From Thauera sp. (GTDB lineage: Bacteria > Pseudomonadota > Gammaproteobacteria > Burkholderiales > Rhodocyclaceae), in the NCBI GenBank assembly GCA_024235615.1, contig JACKMB010000001.1:62001-126000 (forward strand): DNA of 64,000 nt. Direction: 5' to 3'. Numbering within the stretch: the stretch's first letter is position 1; every line of letters starts with the position of its first letter. The notes under the pieces are model-generated. The model saw nothing but the letters and a program-made list of their open reading frames with translations. It was not told where the DNA came from and did not search any database. Shown one piece after another: positions 46,154-54,925 of this stretch. A program made the translations under genes and the position numbers.

Positions 46154-46489
46154 ATGTACGAGATCTGGCTGACGCTGAACATCCTCTATGAACTCGGCCT
46201 GCAATACCTGCCGGTGGTGATCGGCACCGCGCTGCTGTGGCTGGTGCTGATGGCGGTCGCCGCGGCGCGCGGTCGCGCCGGCTGGGGCGCGGCGCTCAAG
46301 CCGGCGATCGCGGTAGCGGTCGTGGTCACCGCGATCACCTTCTTCATCACCCCCGGCATGACGCAGTCGTCCTTCGCCAACATGGGCTACTGGGTGGACT
46401 GGGGCAACCTCCTCCTCTACGCGGCCGCCTTCGGCGCGGTCGGCGGCGCGCTGGCGTGGCCGCTCGCCGCGATGATGCGTCGCGCCTGA
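46154..46489 (+). CDS. Small three-helix membrane protein of unknown function
   Basis: A 111-residue inner-membrane protein with three hydrophobic helices (about 18-38, 48-67 and 84-107). The loop ITPGMTQSSFANMGYWVDWG between helices two and three should be exposed and is the most distinctive part. It contains no cysteine. It starts 12 bp after sqr (GGGAGACGAG site) and precedes the rhodanese gene, so it may help dock the sulfide-oxidising proteins or carry sulfur or quinone; this is inference from position only. Confidence 0.72.
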   Translation: MYEIWLTLNILYELGLQYLPVVIGTALLWLVLMAVAAARGRAGWGAALKPAIAVAVVVTAITFFITPGMTQSSFANMGYWVDWGNLLLYAAAFGAVGGALAWPLAAMMRRA

Positions 46490-46570
46490 ACCGCTGACCC
46501 TTCGCCCTGCCACGGGCGTCATCCGTGGCGGGGCCTCACGCTTCCACCCGACCTTGCAAGGAGCCTCACC

Positions 46571-47119
46571 ATGAAACGCCTGCTGATCGCCACCGCCCTC
46601 GGCATCGCCAGCCTCGCCGCGCAAGCGGCCGACATCGCCATCTCGGCGCAGGACACCTACGCCAAGATCCAGAGCAACGAAAGGAACGTGCTCTTCATCG
46701 ACGTGCGCGACCCGGTCGAGATCATGTTCGTCGGCTTCGCGGACGCGGTGCACGCCAACGTGCCCTTCATGATGGTCGATCGCACGCAATGGAACGCGGA
46801 GAAAGGTGTCTTCCGCCTCTACCGCAACCCCGACTTCATCAACCAGGTCAAGCTGCAGCTCGCCAGGCGCGGCCTGAGCGCCGATGCGGAGATCATCACC
46901 ATGTGCCGCTCGGGCAGCGAGCGCGGCGAACCGAGCGCCGCCTTCCTGCGCGAGAACGGTTTCCCGAACGCCCGCTACGTGGTGGACGGCTTCCAGGGCA
47001 GTGCGCTCAAGGAGGGGCCGCAGGCCGGCTTCCGTCTGAAGAACGGCTGGCAGAACAGCGGCCTGCCATGGTCGGCGAAGATGAACGCGGACAAGATGCA
47101 CCGCGTCGATCGCCCCTGA
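46571..47119 (+). CDS. Periplasmic rhodanese-like sulfurtransferase
   Basis: A 182-residue protein with a Sec signal peptide (MKRLLIATALGIASLAAQA, cleaved before ADIAIS) and one rhodanese domain. VLFIDVRDPVEIMFVGFADA is the N-terminal motif, and the active loop is CRSGSERG with the persulfide-forming Cys. It probably accepts sulfane sulfur made by the exported sulfide:quinone oxidoreductase two genes upstream. AAGGAG lies before the ATG. Confidence 0.9.
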   Translation: MKRLLIATALGIASLAAQAADIAISAQDTYAKIQSNERNVLFIDVRDPVEIMFVGFADAVHANVPFMMVDRTQWNAEKGVFRLYRNPDFINQVKLQLARRGLSADAEIITMCRSGSERGEPSAAFLRENGFPNARYVVDGFQGSALKEGPQAGFRLKNGWQNSGLPWSAKMNADKMHRVDRP

Positions 47120-47236
47120 GCCTGGCCCCGAGCGCCCTCGCCCCGGCGCGCAAAGCCTCCGGAAGGCGCGCCGGCTGCGCTAGACTTCGGCCCCGACGGG
47201 CACCTCGCCCGGCCCCGAGATCCCCTGGAGAAGCGC

Positions 47237-47677
47237 ATGAGCCTGCTGGCCCAACTGAAGAAAGACTCGATGCTCGCACGCAAGGCCGCCGACGGCATCC
47301 GTGCGACCCTGCTCAGCACCCTGATCGGCGAAGCAGAGATGGTGGGCAAGAACGCCGGCAACCGCGAGAGCACCGACGACGAGGTGCAGCAGACGATCCG
47401 CAAGTTCCTCAAGAACAACCAGGAGGCGCTCGCCGTGATCAAGGACGCCGACCGCCGCACCGCGCTGGAACAGGAGTCTGCCATCCTCGTCGCCTACCTG
47501 CCGCCGATGGCCAGCGAGGCCGAGGTGAAGGCCTTCATCGCCGACACCGTGGCCGGCCTCGCCGAGCGCTCGCCCAAGCAGATGGGCGCGGTGATGGGCG
47601 CGCTGAAGGCGAAGTACGGCAGCGGCTTCGACGCCAAGCAGGCCAACGCCTGGGTGAAGGAAGCGCTGACAGGTTGA
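47237..47677 (+). CDS. yqeY: GatB/YqeY domain-containing protein
   Basis: A 146-residue cytoplasmic protein of the YqeY family, related to the tRNA-binding tail of the GatB amidotransferase subunit. It begins MSLLAQLKKDSMLARKA and contains ILVAYLPPMASEAEVKAFI and the C-terminal MGAVMGALKAKYGSGFDAK block. Its biological role is poorly defined, with tRNA or protein interaction suspected. It is separated from the rhodanese by 117 bp and ends against the REP pair before uvrC. Confidence 0.92.
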   Translation: MSLLAQLKKDSMLARKAADGIRATLLSTLIGEAEMVGKNAGNRESTDDEVQQTIRKFLKNNQEALAVIKDADRRTALEQESAILVAYLPPMASEAEVKAFIADTVAGLAERSPKQMGAVMGALKAKYGSGFDAKQANAWVKEALTG

Positions 47678-47696
47678 CAAGGGCCACTGCAGCAAG

Positions 47697-47772
47697 CGTT
47701 CGCGGCTTCCGCCGCTCCTGCAGGGGCCTGTACGGCACGGTTTTCCGGCAGGAGCGGCCGAAGCCGCGAACG
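47697..47772. repeat. Inverted REP pair between yqeY and uvrC
   Basis: Two 25-bp arms, 47697-47721 and 47748-47772, are inverted copies of one another with a single mismatch, separated by 26 bp. Each arm is itself palindromic (CGCGGCTTCCGCCG type). It lies between two convergent genes, where it can form a large hairpin and probably ends transcription in both directions. Confidence 0.75.
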
Positions 47773-47818
47773 GTCGTGCAGCCACGACCGCAACGCGCTC
47801 GGGGCAGGAACGACTCAA

Positions 47819-49636
47819 TCAGCGCAACGCGGCGTGGATCTGCTCCGCGAGCTTGCGGCTGACACCCTCCACCCGGCACAGATCCTCCACCGTCGCCTCG
47901 CGCACGCCGTCCAGCCCGCCGAAGGCGGCGAGCAGGTTGCGTCGGCGTGAAGGCCCCACACCGGGAATGTCCTCGAGCTTCGACCCCACCCGCGCCTTGC
48001 CGCGCCTGGCGCGGTGGCCGGTGATGGCGAAGCGGTGCGCCTCGTCGCGGATCTCCACGATCAGGTGCAGCGCCGCCGACTCGCCGCCCAGGGCCAGTCC
48101 TTCGCGCCCATCCGGGAAGATCAGCGTCTCCAGCCCCGCCTTGCGGCCCTCGCCCTTGGCCACGCCGACCATCGCCACCGCCTCCAGGCCGACCTCGGCG
48201 AGGATCGCGCGTGCGGCACTGACCTGGCCCTTGCCGCCGTCGATCAGGATCAGGTCGGGGCACACGCCCTCCCCGGCCGCGACCTTGCCGTAGCGGCGCT
48301 CCAGCGCCTGGCGCATGGCGGCGAAGTCGTCGCCGCCGGTGATGCCGGTGATGTTGTAGCGGCGGTACTCGGCGCGCTTCATGGCGCCCGCCTCGCACAC
48401 CACGCAGGACGCCACGGTGGCCTCGCCCATGGTGTGGCTGATGTCGAAGCACTCGATGCGCTGCGGCGCCTCGTCCAGGTCGAGCGCGCTGCGCAAAGCC
48501 TCCAGGCGCTGCTCGATGCGGCCGGTGTCGCGCGCGCGCGCCTGGATGGCGAGGTGGGCGTTCTTCTCGGCCATCTCCATCCACGCCTTCTCGGCCGCAA
48601 AGCGCGGCGACACCACGCCGGGTGGGCGCTCGGTGATCTCGGCGAGCGTCTCCTTCACAGCCTCCGGCGGCAGGTTGACCAGGATGCGCGCCGGGATCGG
48701 GTGCTGGCTGTAGTGCTGCTCAACGAAGGCGAGCAGGCTGTCCATCGCGCCCGACACCGCCGCGCCGCTGGGGAACTGCGGGCGGTCGCCGAGGTGGCGG
48801 CCGCCGCGCACCATGGCGATGTTCACGCAGGTGAGGCCGTCGGCCTCGATCGCGGCCAGCACATCGACGTCCTCGTCCTTGCGGCTGTCGACGAACTGCT
48901 TGTGCAGCACGGCCTGCAGCACGCGCACCTGGTCGCGGCAGGCGGCGGCCTCCTCGAAGGCGAGGCGCTCGGCGGCGGCCTGCATCCGGTTCGTGAGGTC
49001 GTCGATGACCTCGCTCGCCTGGCCGTCGAGGAAGCGGGTGGCGAGCCTGACGTCGGCGGCATAGGCCTCGGGCTCGATCAGCCCGACGCAGGGCGCGGTG
49101 CAACGCTTGATCTGGTGCAGCAGGCAGGGACGCGAGCGGTTGGCGAAGACGGTGTTCTCGCAGGTGCGCAGCTGGAAGGTCTTCTGCAGCAGGTGGATGC
49201 TCTCGCGCACCGCCCAGGCGTTGGGGAAGGGGCCGAAGTAGCGCGCGCCCTTGGTGAAGGCGCCGCGGTGGTAGGCCAGGCGAGGGTATTCGTCTGCGGA
49301 GAGCTCGATGTAGGGGTAGGTCTTGTCGTCGCGGAAGAGGATGTTGTAGCGCGGCGCCAGGCTCTTGATGAGGTTGTTCTCGAGGATCAGGGCCTCGGCC
49401 TCGGAGCGGGTGGCGGTGATGTCCACGCGCAGCACCTGCGCCACCATCATGGCGATGCGCGGGCTGGAGACGGTCTTCTGGAAGTAGCTGGAGACGCGGC
49501 GCTTGAGGTTCTTGGCCTTGCCGACGTAGAGCACCCTGTCGTCGGCGCCGATCATGCGATAGACGCCGGGCTCCTCGGTAAGGGTGCGCAGGAAGGGCTT
49601 GGGGTCGAAGGCGGGGGGGGACGTCGGGTCGGTCAT
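47819..49636 (-). CDS. uvrC: Excinuclease ABC subunit C
   Basis: Makes both incisions around DNA lesions in nucleotide excision repair. The 605 residues contain the GIY-YIG nuclease domain (PGVYRMIGADDRVLYVGKAK), a cysteine motif (RPCLLHQIKRCTAPCVG), the UvrB-interacting UVR segment (AAERLAFEEAAACRDQV), the RNase-H-like second nuclease (IECFDISHTMGEATVAS) and C-terminal helix-hairpin-helix motifs (EDIPGVGPSRRRNLL). It ends the long leftward run that starts at rpoE, 46 bp after nagZ. Confidence 0.97.
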   Translation of the reverse strand: MTDPTSPPAFDPKPFLRTLTEEPGVYRMIGADDRVLYVGKAKNLKRRVSSYFQKTVSSPRIAMMVAQVLRVDITATRSEAEALILENNLIKSLAPRYNILFRDDKTYPYIELSADEYPRLAYHRGAFTKGARYFGPFPNAWAVRESIHLLQKTFQLRTCENTVFANRSRPCLLHQIKRCTAPCVGLIEPEAYAADVRLATRFLDGQASEVIDDLTNRMQAAAERLAFEEAAACRDQVRVLQAVLHKQFVDSRKDEDVDVLAAIEADGLTCVNIAMVRGGRHLGDRPQFPSGAAVSGAMDSLLAFVEQHYSQHPIPARILVNLPPEAVKETLAEITERPPGVVSPRFAAEKAWMEMAEKNAHLAIQARARDTGRIEQRLEALRSALDLDEAPQRIECFDISHTMGEATVASCVVCEAGAMKRAEYRRYNITGITGGDDFAAMRQALERRYGKVAAGEGVCPDLILIDGGKGQVSAARAILAEVGLEAVAMVGVAKGEGRKAGLETLIFPDGREGLALGGESAALHLIVEIRDEAHRFAITGHRARRGKARVGSKLEDIPGVGPSRRRNLLAAFGGLDGVREATVEDLCRVEGVSRKLAEQIHAALR

Positions 49637-49682
49637 CGAGGAACAGCCTTGGCACGCCGGCGGGTGGGCCGCCGGGACGGAA

Positions 49683-50828
49683 TCATCCTTCCTTGCGCAG
49701 GATCTCGGTGCGCTGCTCGCCGATGGCGGCGGCGGTCATGGTCGCTGCGGTGCTGGTGTCGTCGTGGACGGTGCCGACGCGCTCGCGAGCCTGCAGGTAG
49801 GCGGTGTGGAGCTCGAGCACGAAAGGGTCGGCGAGCCACGCGGGCGGTGCGACGGCCGGCGTGATCGCGGCGAGTCGGGCGAGATGGTCGGCGTCGGGCT
49901 CGGGCGCCCAGCGGTCGAGCAACTCGGCGGCCAGGTCGGGGCGGTTGCACACCAGCAGCATGTCGCAGCCTGCCGCATACGCGGCCTTCGCCCGGCCGAC
50001 GATGTCGCCGGCGACGCGGGCACCTTCCATGTTGAGGTCGTCGCTGAAGATCACGCCCCTGAAGCCGAGCCGGCCGCGTAGCACGTCCTTCAGCCAGAAG
50101 GGTGAGAAGCCGGCGGGCTGGGGCTCCGCACTCGGGTCGGCCTTCGGGTAGATGACATGGGCGGGCATGACCCCGGCGAGCTGGCGGCCGAGACGGTGGC
50201 GGTAGGGGGCGATGTCCTCGTTCCACACGGTGTCGAAGTCGCGCTCATCCACCGGCACGTCGTGATGCGAATCGGCCTCGACGAAACCGTGGCCGGGGAA
50301 ATGCTTGCCGACCGCGCCCATCCCCGCCTCCGCCATGCCGGCGACCAGCGCCTGGGCGAGCGCGGCGATCACCTGCGGGTCGCGATGGAAGGCGCGGTTG
50401 CCGATCGCGCGGCAGCAGCCGTAGTCGAGGTCGAGCACCGGCGTGAAGCTGAGATCGACGCCGTGCGCACGCAGCTCGGACGCCAGCACGAAGCCGGTGG
50501 CGCGCGCGGCCTCGAGCGCCGCGAGGTGATCCTGCTCCCACAGCGCGCCCAGGCTGCGCATCGACGGCAAGCGGGTGAAGCCGTCGGTGCGGAAGCGCTG
50601 CACCCGGCCGCCCTCATGGTCGACCGCGATGATCAGCGCCGGATCGCGCAGCGCGCGGAGGTCGGCGGTGAGCGCGCGCAGCTGGTCGGAATCGGTGTAG
50701 TTGCGCGCGAACAGGATCACCCCACCGACCAGCGGATCGAGCAGGCGCTCGCGCTCCTCGTCGGTCAGGGCGGTGCCGGCGACATCGATCATCACGGGGC
50801 CGCGCGGGCGGCGGACGGGTGCATTCAT
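49683..50828 (-). CDS. nagZ: Beta-N-acetylhexosaminidase
   Basis: Removes N-acetylglucosamine from anhydromuropeptides during cell-wall recycling. A cytoplasmic 381-residue glycoside hydrolase family 3 enzyme. VDHEGGRVQRFR is a substrate-binding motif, GKHFPGHGFVEADSH carries the catalytic loop with the His, and FSDDLNMEGA the nucleophilic Asp. It follows acpS after 19 bp. The C-terminal about 30 residues are Thr/Ala-rich and may be dispensable. Confidence 0.95.
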   Translation of the reverse strand: MNAPVRRPRGPVMIDVAGTALTDEERERLLDPLVGGVILFARNYTDSDQLRALTADLRALRDPALIIAVDHEGGRVQRFRTDGFTRLPSMRSLGALWEQDHLAALEAARATGFVLASELRAHGVDLSFTPVLDLDYGCCRAIGNRAFHRDPQVIAALAQALVAGMAEAGMGAVGKHFPGHGFVEADSHHDVPVDERDFDTVWNEDIAPYRHRLGRQLAGVMPAHVIYPKADPSAEPQPAGFSPFWLKDVLRGRLGFRGVIFSDDLNMEGARVAGDIVGRAKAAYAAGCDMLLVCNRPDLAAELLDRWAPEPDADHLARLAAITPAVAPPAWLADPFVLELHTAYLQARERVGTVHDDTSTAATMTAAAIGEQRTEILRKEG

Positions 50829-50847
50829 GTGCTGGGGATCCCGGAGC

Positions 50848-51225
50848 TCACGCTCTTTCGATCAGGGCGAAGGCGACGATGTGTTCGTCCTCGTCGCTGA
50901 TGCTGAGGTGGGCGCGCAGGGCGTTGTCGCGCATGTGCGCGGCGAGGCGCTCGTCGTAGCGGTATTCGGGCTTGCCGCGCGCGTCGTGAACGACGGCGAC
51001 CGCGTGCAGGGTGGCCGGCACGGCGACGCCGGTGCCGAGCGCCTTGCCGAAGGCCTCCTTGGCGGCGAAGCGCTTGGCGAGGAAGCGCGCCGGATCGCGG
51101 TGGGCGCGCCAGGCCTCGACCTCGCTTGCGGCCAGGATGCGCAGGGCGAAGCGCTCGCCGTGGCGCTCGAGCGCCTCGCGCATGCGCCGCAGCTGCACGA
51201 GATCCGTGCCGATGCCGTGGATCAT
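50848..51225 (-). CDS. acpS: Holo-[acyl-carrier-protein] synthase
   Basis: Transfers 4'-phosphopantetheine from CoA to apo-ACP for fatty acid synthesis. The 125-residue length is normal. MIHGIGTDLVQLRRM provides the metal Asp, and RFAAKEAFGKALGTG the conserved Glu and Lys. Its ATG is separated from pdxJ by a 197-bp gap holding a REP pair, an unusual interruption because pdxJ and acpS usually sit tightly together. Confidence 0.95.
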   Translation of the reverse strand: MIHGIGTDLVQLRRMREALERHGERFALRILAASEVEAWRAHRDPARFLAKRFAAKEAFGKALGTGVAVPATLHAVAVVHDARGKPEYRYDERLAAHMRDNALRAHLSISDEDEHIVAFALIERA

Positions 51226-51260
51226 GCTCGTGCGCTCGCACTCAGGCGCGCCCGCGCCCC

Positions 51261-51351
51261 TGCAGGAGCGGCGGAAGCCGCGAATGCTGCATCCGACCCG
51301 GGCGGTGGCATGGACCCGGGCGCCGTGTTCGCGGCTTCCGCCGCTCCTACA
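51261..51351. repeat. Inverted REP pair between pdxJ and acpS
   Basis: Two 24-bp units at 51261-51284 and 51328-51351 are inverted copies with one mismatch, 43 bp apart, both of the CTCCTGCA/TTCGCGGC type. The pair is inserted in an otherwise tight operon, so the two genes may be partly uncoupled by mRNA processing or pausing here. Confidence 0.72.
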
Positions 51352-51422
51352 AGGGCGCGCTGGTGGGCTGAGCTGTCGGCGGCTGAGAGGGGGCAACGGC
51401 GTGGCGTGCGCATCGCGCTTCT

Positions 51423-52175
51423 TCAGGCCTGCTGCGCCGCTTCGCGCATCAGCCGCTTCATCTCGGCCACCGCCGCGCGCAGGCCGACGAAGACCGCACG
51501 GCTGACGATCGAATGTCCGATGTGCAGCTCGCGAATGCCGTGCAGGCGGGCGATCGGCTCGACGTTGTAATAGTTGAGCGCGTGGCCGGCGTTGAAGCGC
51601 ATGCCCAGGCGCCGCACCAGCTCTCCGGCCGTGCGGATCTTTTCCAGCTCGCCGAGCACCGCCGGCGCCTCGGCGTCGCGACCGGCGGCATGGAAGGCGT
51701 GGGCGTAGGGGCCGGTGTGGATCTCGCACACGCGCGCGCCGATGCGTGCCGCGGCCTCGATCTGCGCGGGCTCGGCATCGATGAACACGCTGGTGACGAT
51801 GCCGGCGTCGGCCAGGCGTGCGATCACGTCCTTCAGGCGCGCTTCCTGAGACAGCACGTCGAGCCCGCCCTCGGTGGTGATCTCGTGGCGGCCCTCGGGC
51901 ACCAGCATGGCCATCTGCGGCTTCGTGCGACAGGCGATCGCGACCATCTCGTCGGTGGCGGCCATCTCGAGGTTGAGCTTCACCTGGGTGAGCTCGGCGA
52001 GCCGGCGCACGTCCTCGTCGCCGATGTGGCGGCGGTCCTCGCGCAGGTGGATGGTGATGCCGTCGGCGCCGCCGAGGTGGGCCTCGACCGCGGCCCACAC
52101 CGGATCGGGTTCCCAGGTGCGGCGCGCCTGGCGCAGCGTGGCGACGTGGTCGATGTTGACGCCGAGTTCGATCAT
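51423..52175 (-). CDS. pdxJ: Pyridoxine 5'-phosphate synthase
   Basis: Last step of pyridoxine 5'-phosphate synthesis, condensing 1-deoxyxylulose 5-phosphate with aminoacetone phosphate. The 250-residue TIM barrel starts [19 protein letters not shown], with the conserved HVATLRxxR block. [16 protein letters not shown] is a phosphate/active-site strand, and [13 protein letters not shown] and [16 protein letters not shown] are the closing family motifs. Its ATG overlaps the recO stop by one base. Confidence 0.96.
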   Translation of the reverse strand: MIELGVNIDHVATLRQARRTWEPDPVWAAVEAHLGGADGITIHLREDRRHIGDEDVRRLAELTQVKLNLEMAATDEMVAIACRTKPQMAMLVPEGRHEITTEGGLDVLSQEARLKDVIARLADAGIVTSVFIDAEPAQIEAAARIGARVCEIHTGPYAHAFHAAGRDAEAPAVLGELEKIRTAGELVRRLGMRFNAGHALNYYNVEPIARLHGIRELHIGHSIVSRAVFVGLRAAVAEMKRLMREAAQQA

Positions 52176-52933
52176 CAGAGCTCCTGCAGTTCCTTGAGTA
52201 CCCGGCGCGACTGCAGCGGCTGGCCGCCCAGGGTGTGGTTGATCAGCATGCGCAGCAGCTGCTTGGACTGGGCCAGCGTCTCCGCGCGTGAGAAGTCGCC
52301 GGCCGCCATGTCGAGCAGGGTCTGGCCCGAGAGCAGCGGCTGCTCGCCGAGTGCAGCGGGGTCGAGGGAAGCGCCCTCTTCCTCCAACACCTCGAGCCTT
52401 ACCGGACCGCGCTCGATTATATAAAGGTAGCGCCCCTCGGGCCGCACCGGCTCGCCGCTGTCGCCCTCATGCGCCAGCCCGGCCTCGTAGCCGAGATCCT
52501 GCAGCAGGGCGAGCTCGAAGCGGCGCAGGATGGGCGACTCGGGTGCGCCGCGGCCGAGCGCGCGCACCGCCTCGGCGTAGGCGTCGAAGAGGCGCGCATG
52601 CGCGTCCTCGCGCGCGGTCAGGCGCACCAGCAGTTCGTTGAGGTAGTAGCCGCAGATCAGCGCACGCCCGGTCAACAGCGGCTGGCCGCCCTGCCACTCG
52701 GCGCGTACCAGGGTCTTGACCTCGCCGCCGCCCGACCAGTCCATCCATAGCGGCTGGAAGGCGAGCAGCACGCCGCGCAGCTGGGAGTGAGGGCGGCGCG
52801 CGCCCTTGGCGACCAGGGCGACGCGGCCGAACTCGCGCGCGAAGATCTCCACGATCAGGCTGGTCTCACGCCAGGGATAGGTGTGCAGCACCCAGGCCGG
52901 CTGCTGCTCGATGCGCTGCTTGGCTCCCGCCAT
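52175..52933 (-). CDS. recO: DNA repair protein RecO
   Basis: Loads RecA on SSB-coated single-stranded DNA with RecF and RecR. The 252-residue protein has an N-terminal OB fold ([20 protein letters not shown], then [19 protein letters not shown]) and a helical C-terminal region. The zinc-binding cysteines of some RecO proteins are absent, as in other proteobacteria. It lies 15 bp after era and overlaps pdxJ, in the conserved rnc-era-recO-pdxJ order. Confidence 0.94.
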   Translation of the reverse strand: MAGAKQRIEQQPAWVLHTYPWRETSLIVEIFAREFGRVALVAKGARRPHSQLRGVLLAFQPLWMDWSGGGEVKTLVRAEWQGGQPLLTGRALICGYYLNELLVRLTAREDAHARLFDAYAEAVRALGRGAPESPILRRFELALLQDLGYEAGLAHEGDSGEPVRPEGRYLYIIERGPVRLEVLEEEGASLDPAALGEQPLLSGQTLLDMAAGDFSRAETLAQSKQLLRMLINHTLGGQPLQSRRVLKELQEL

Positions 52934-52948
52934 CGCCCGGAGTCCGGA

Positions 52949-53878
52949 TTATTCGTAGCCGAGGCTCTTCAGCGCGCGCTCGTCGTCGGCCCAGCCGCTC
53001 TTGACCTTCACCCAGACCTCGAGGAAGACCTTGCCGTCGAAGAGCTTCTCGAGCTCGACGCGGGCCTCGCTGGAGATGCGCTTGAGCTTCTCGCCGCCCT
53101 TTCCGATCACCATCGATTTGTGGCCGGGCTTGTCCACGATCACCGCGGCGTAGATGCGGCGCAGGTTGCCCTCCACCTCGAACTTCTCGATCTCGACCGC
53201 GATGCCGTAGGGCAACTCGTCGCCGAGCAGGCGGAAGAGCTTCTCGCGCAGGAACTCGGAGGCCAGGAAGCGCTCGCTGCGGTCGGTGATCTCGTCTTCC
53301 TCGAACATCGGCGTGGCGACCGGAAGCAGCGGCGTGGCGGCCTTCACCAGCTCGTCCACGTTGCGCCCCTTCTCGGCCGACAGCGGCACGATCTCGGTGA
53401 AGTCACGCGCCTCGCGCACCTGGGCGATGAAGGGGAGCAGGCGCGCCTTGTCCTTCAGCTGGTCGACCTTGTTGATGACCAGGATCACCTTCGAGGCCTC
53501 CGGGATCACCGCCAGCACCTTGCGATCGTCCTCGGTGAAGCGGCCCGCCTCGATGACGAAGAACACCAGGTCGACGTCGGCCAGCACCTGCGACACCGTG
53601 CGGTTCATCGAACGGTTGAGCGCGTTGCGGTGGTGGGTCTGGAAGCCCGGCGTGTCGACGAACACGAACTGCGCGCCTGCCTCGGTGAGGATGCCGGTGA
53701 CGCGGTGGCGGGTGGTCTGCGCCTTGCTGGAGACGATGCTGATCTTCTGCCCGATCAGGCGGTTGAGCAGCGTCGACTTGCCGACGTTGGGGCGGCCGAC
53801 GATGGCGACGAAGCCGGCGCGAAAGCCGCCTTCGCCAGTGGGCTCATCGCTGGAGGGATCTTGAGGCACTTCGGTCAT
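52949..53878 (-). CDS. era: GTPase Era
   Basis: A 309-residue GTPase assisting 16S rRNA maturation and 30S assembly. G1 is GRPNVGKSTLLN, G3 DTPGF, G4 NKVD. The C-terminal KH domain has VIGKGGEKLKRIS for rRNA binding. The start ATG overlaps the rnc stop (ATGA), and the era frame stays open upstream into rnc. The junction sequence is a run of seven A residues, a -1 slippery heptamer in the rnc frame (see findings). Confidence 0.96.
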   Translation of the reverse strand: MTEVPQDPSSDEPTGEGGFRAGFVAIVGRPNVGKSTLLNRLIGQKISIVSSKAQTTRHRVTGILTEAGAQFVFVDTPGFQTHHRNALNRSMNRTVSQVLADVDLVFFVIEAGRFTEDDRKVLAVIPEASKVILVINKVDQLKDKARLLPFIAQVREARDFTEIVPLSAEKGRNVDELVKAATPLLPVATPMFEEDEITDRSERFLASEFLREKLFRLLGDELPYGIAVEIEKFEVEGNLRRIYAAVIVDKPGHKSMVIGKGGEKLKRISSEARVELEKLFDGKVFLEVWVKVKSGWADDERALKSLGYE

Positions 53879-54546
53879 TTTTTTCTCACCGCGGCGAGCG
53901 CGAGCTCGGCCGACTGTTGTTCGGCGATGCGCCGGCTCGGGCCACGGCCCAGCGTGCGTACCGCGAGTTTGGGGATTTCGCAGGCGACCTCGAACTCCTG
54001 CGCGTGGGCTTCGCCGACGATCTCGACCATGGTGTAGGTCGGCACCGCGATACGGCGCGCCTGCAGCCACTCCTGCAGCGCCGTCTTGGCGTCCTTGCTC
54101 GGCTTGCCCGGGTCGACCTCGGCGATCAGGGGCGCGTAGAGCCGATCGATGACCCCCTTCGCGGCCTCGAAGCCGGCATCCAGGTAAACCGCGGCGAACA
54201 GCGCCTCGAGCGCATCGGCGAGGATGGACGGGCGGCGGCTGCCGCCCGACTTGAGCTCGCCCTCGCCCAGGCGCAAACAGTCGCCGAGCTCGAGCTCGAG
54301 CGCGAGCCGGTGCAGCGTGTCCTGGCGCACCAGCGAGGCGCGCACCCGCGACAGCTCGCCCTCGCGCAGCTCGCCGAAGCGACCGAACAGCGCGATCGAC
54401 ACCACGCAGTCGAGGATGGCATCGCCGAGGAACTCGAAGCGCTCGTTATTGGGCTGGCCAAAGCTGCGGTGCGTCAGCGCCTCTTCAAGGAGGCGCCGGT
54501 CGGCAAAGGCATGGCCCAGGCGCGCCTGAAGTCGGTCCGGCATCAT
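53875..54546 (-). CDS. rnc: Ribonuclease III
   Basis: Cleaves double-stranded RNA in rRNA and mRNA processing. The 223-residue protein has the nuclease signature NERFEFLGDAILD and the second acidic site DALEALFAAVYLD, then a double-stranded RNA-binding domain (DAKTALQEWLQARR ... RRIAEQQSAELAL). It ends AAVRKK, encoded by GTG AGA AAA AAA before TGA. It lies 4 bp after the DUF4845 gene. Confidence 0.96.
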   Translation of the reverse strand: MMPDRLQARLGHAFADRRLLEEALTHRSFGQPNNERFEFLGDAILDCVVSIALFGRFGELREGELSRVRASLVRQDTLHRLALELELGDCLRLGEGELKSGGSRRPSILADALEALFAAVYLDAGFEAAKGVIDRLYAPLIAEVDPGKPSKDAKTALQEWLQARRIAVPTYTMVEIVGEAHAQEFEVACEIPKLAVRTLGRGPSRRIAEQQSAELALAAVRKK

Positions 54547-54550
54547 CGGA

Positions 54551-54913
54551 TCAGCGCGACGCGCTGCTCGGATGCAGGTCGATCGACAGGCTGACGTTGG
54601 CCAGCAGCGGCACCTTGCGGGTGTACTCGACCTCGATCACGGTCCGGGGTCCGGACTTGTCGATGTTCAGGTCCGAGCCGCTCACGCTGTGGATGTCGTC
54701 GATCTGTCCGCGCCGATCGAAGCCGCGGCGCAGCTCGATCAGACTGGCGCCCTTGTCGGCCTCGTCGGCGAGCACACCGAGAATGCGCTTGATCGCGAAG
54801 TACTCGTTGAACACCGGCACGGTGCGGAAGCCGACTACCAGCACGAAGGCTGCGATCACCCCGGCCACCAGCACACCGAGCAGTGTGAGCCCGCGCTGCG
54901 AATGCATCTTCAT
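54551..54913 (-). CDS. DUF4845 family membrane protein
   Basis: A 120-residue protein with one N-terminal transmembrane helix (GLTLLGVLVAGVIAAFVLVV) followed by a small periplasmic domain with VFNEYFAIKRILGVL and KVPLLANVSLSIDLHP. The start of the helix (QRGLTLLG) resembles a pseudopilin N-terminus. The family regularly lies between lepB and rnc in beta- and gammaproteobacteria; function is unknown. The middle of three clustered ATG codons was chosen because GGAGG sits 5 bp upstream. Confidence 0.85.
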   Translation of the reverse strand: MKMHSQRGLTLLGVLVAGVIAAFVLVVGFRTVPVFNEYFAIKRILGVLADEADKGASLIELRRGFDRRGQIDDIHSVSGSDLNIDKSGPRTVIEVEYTRKVPLLANVSLSIDLHPSSASR

Positions 54914-54925
54914 CCCTGCCTCCAT

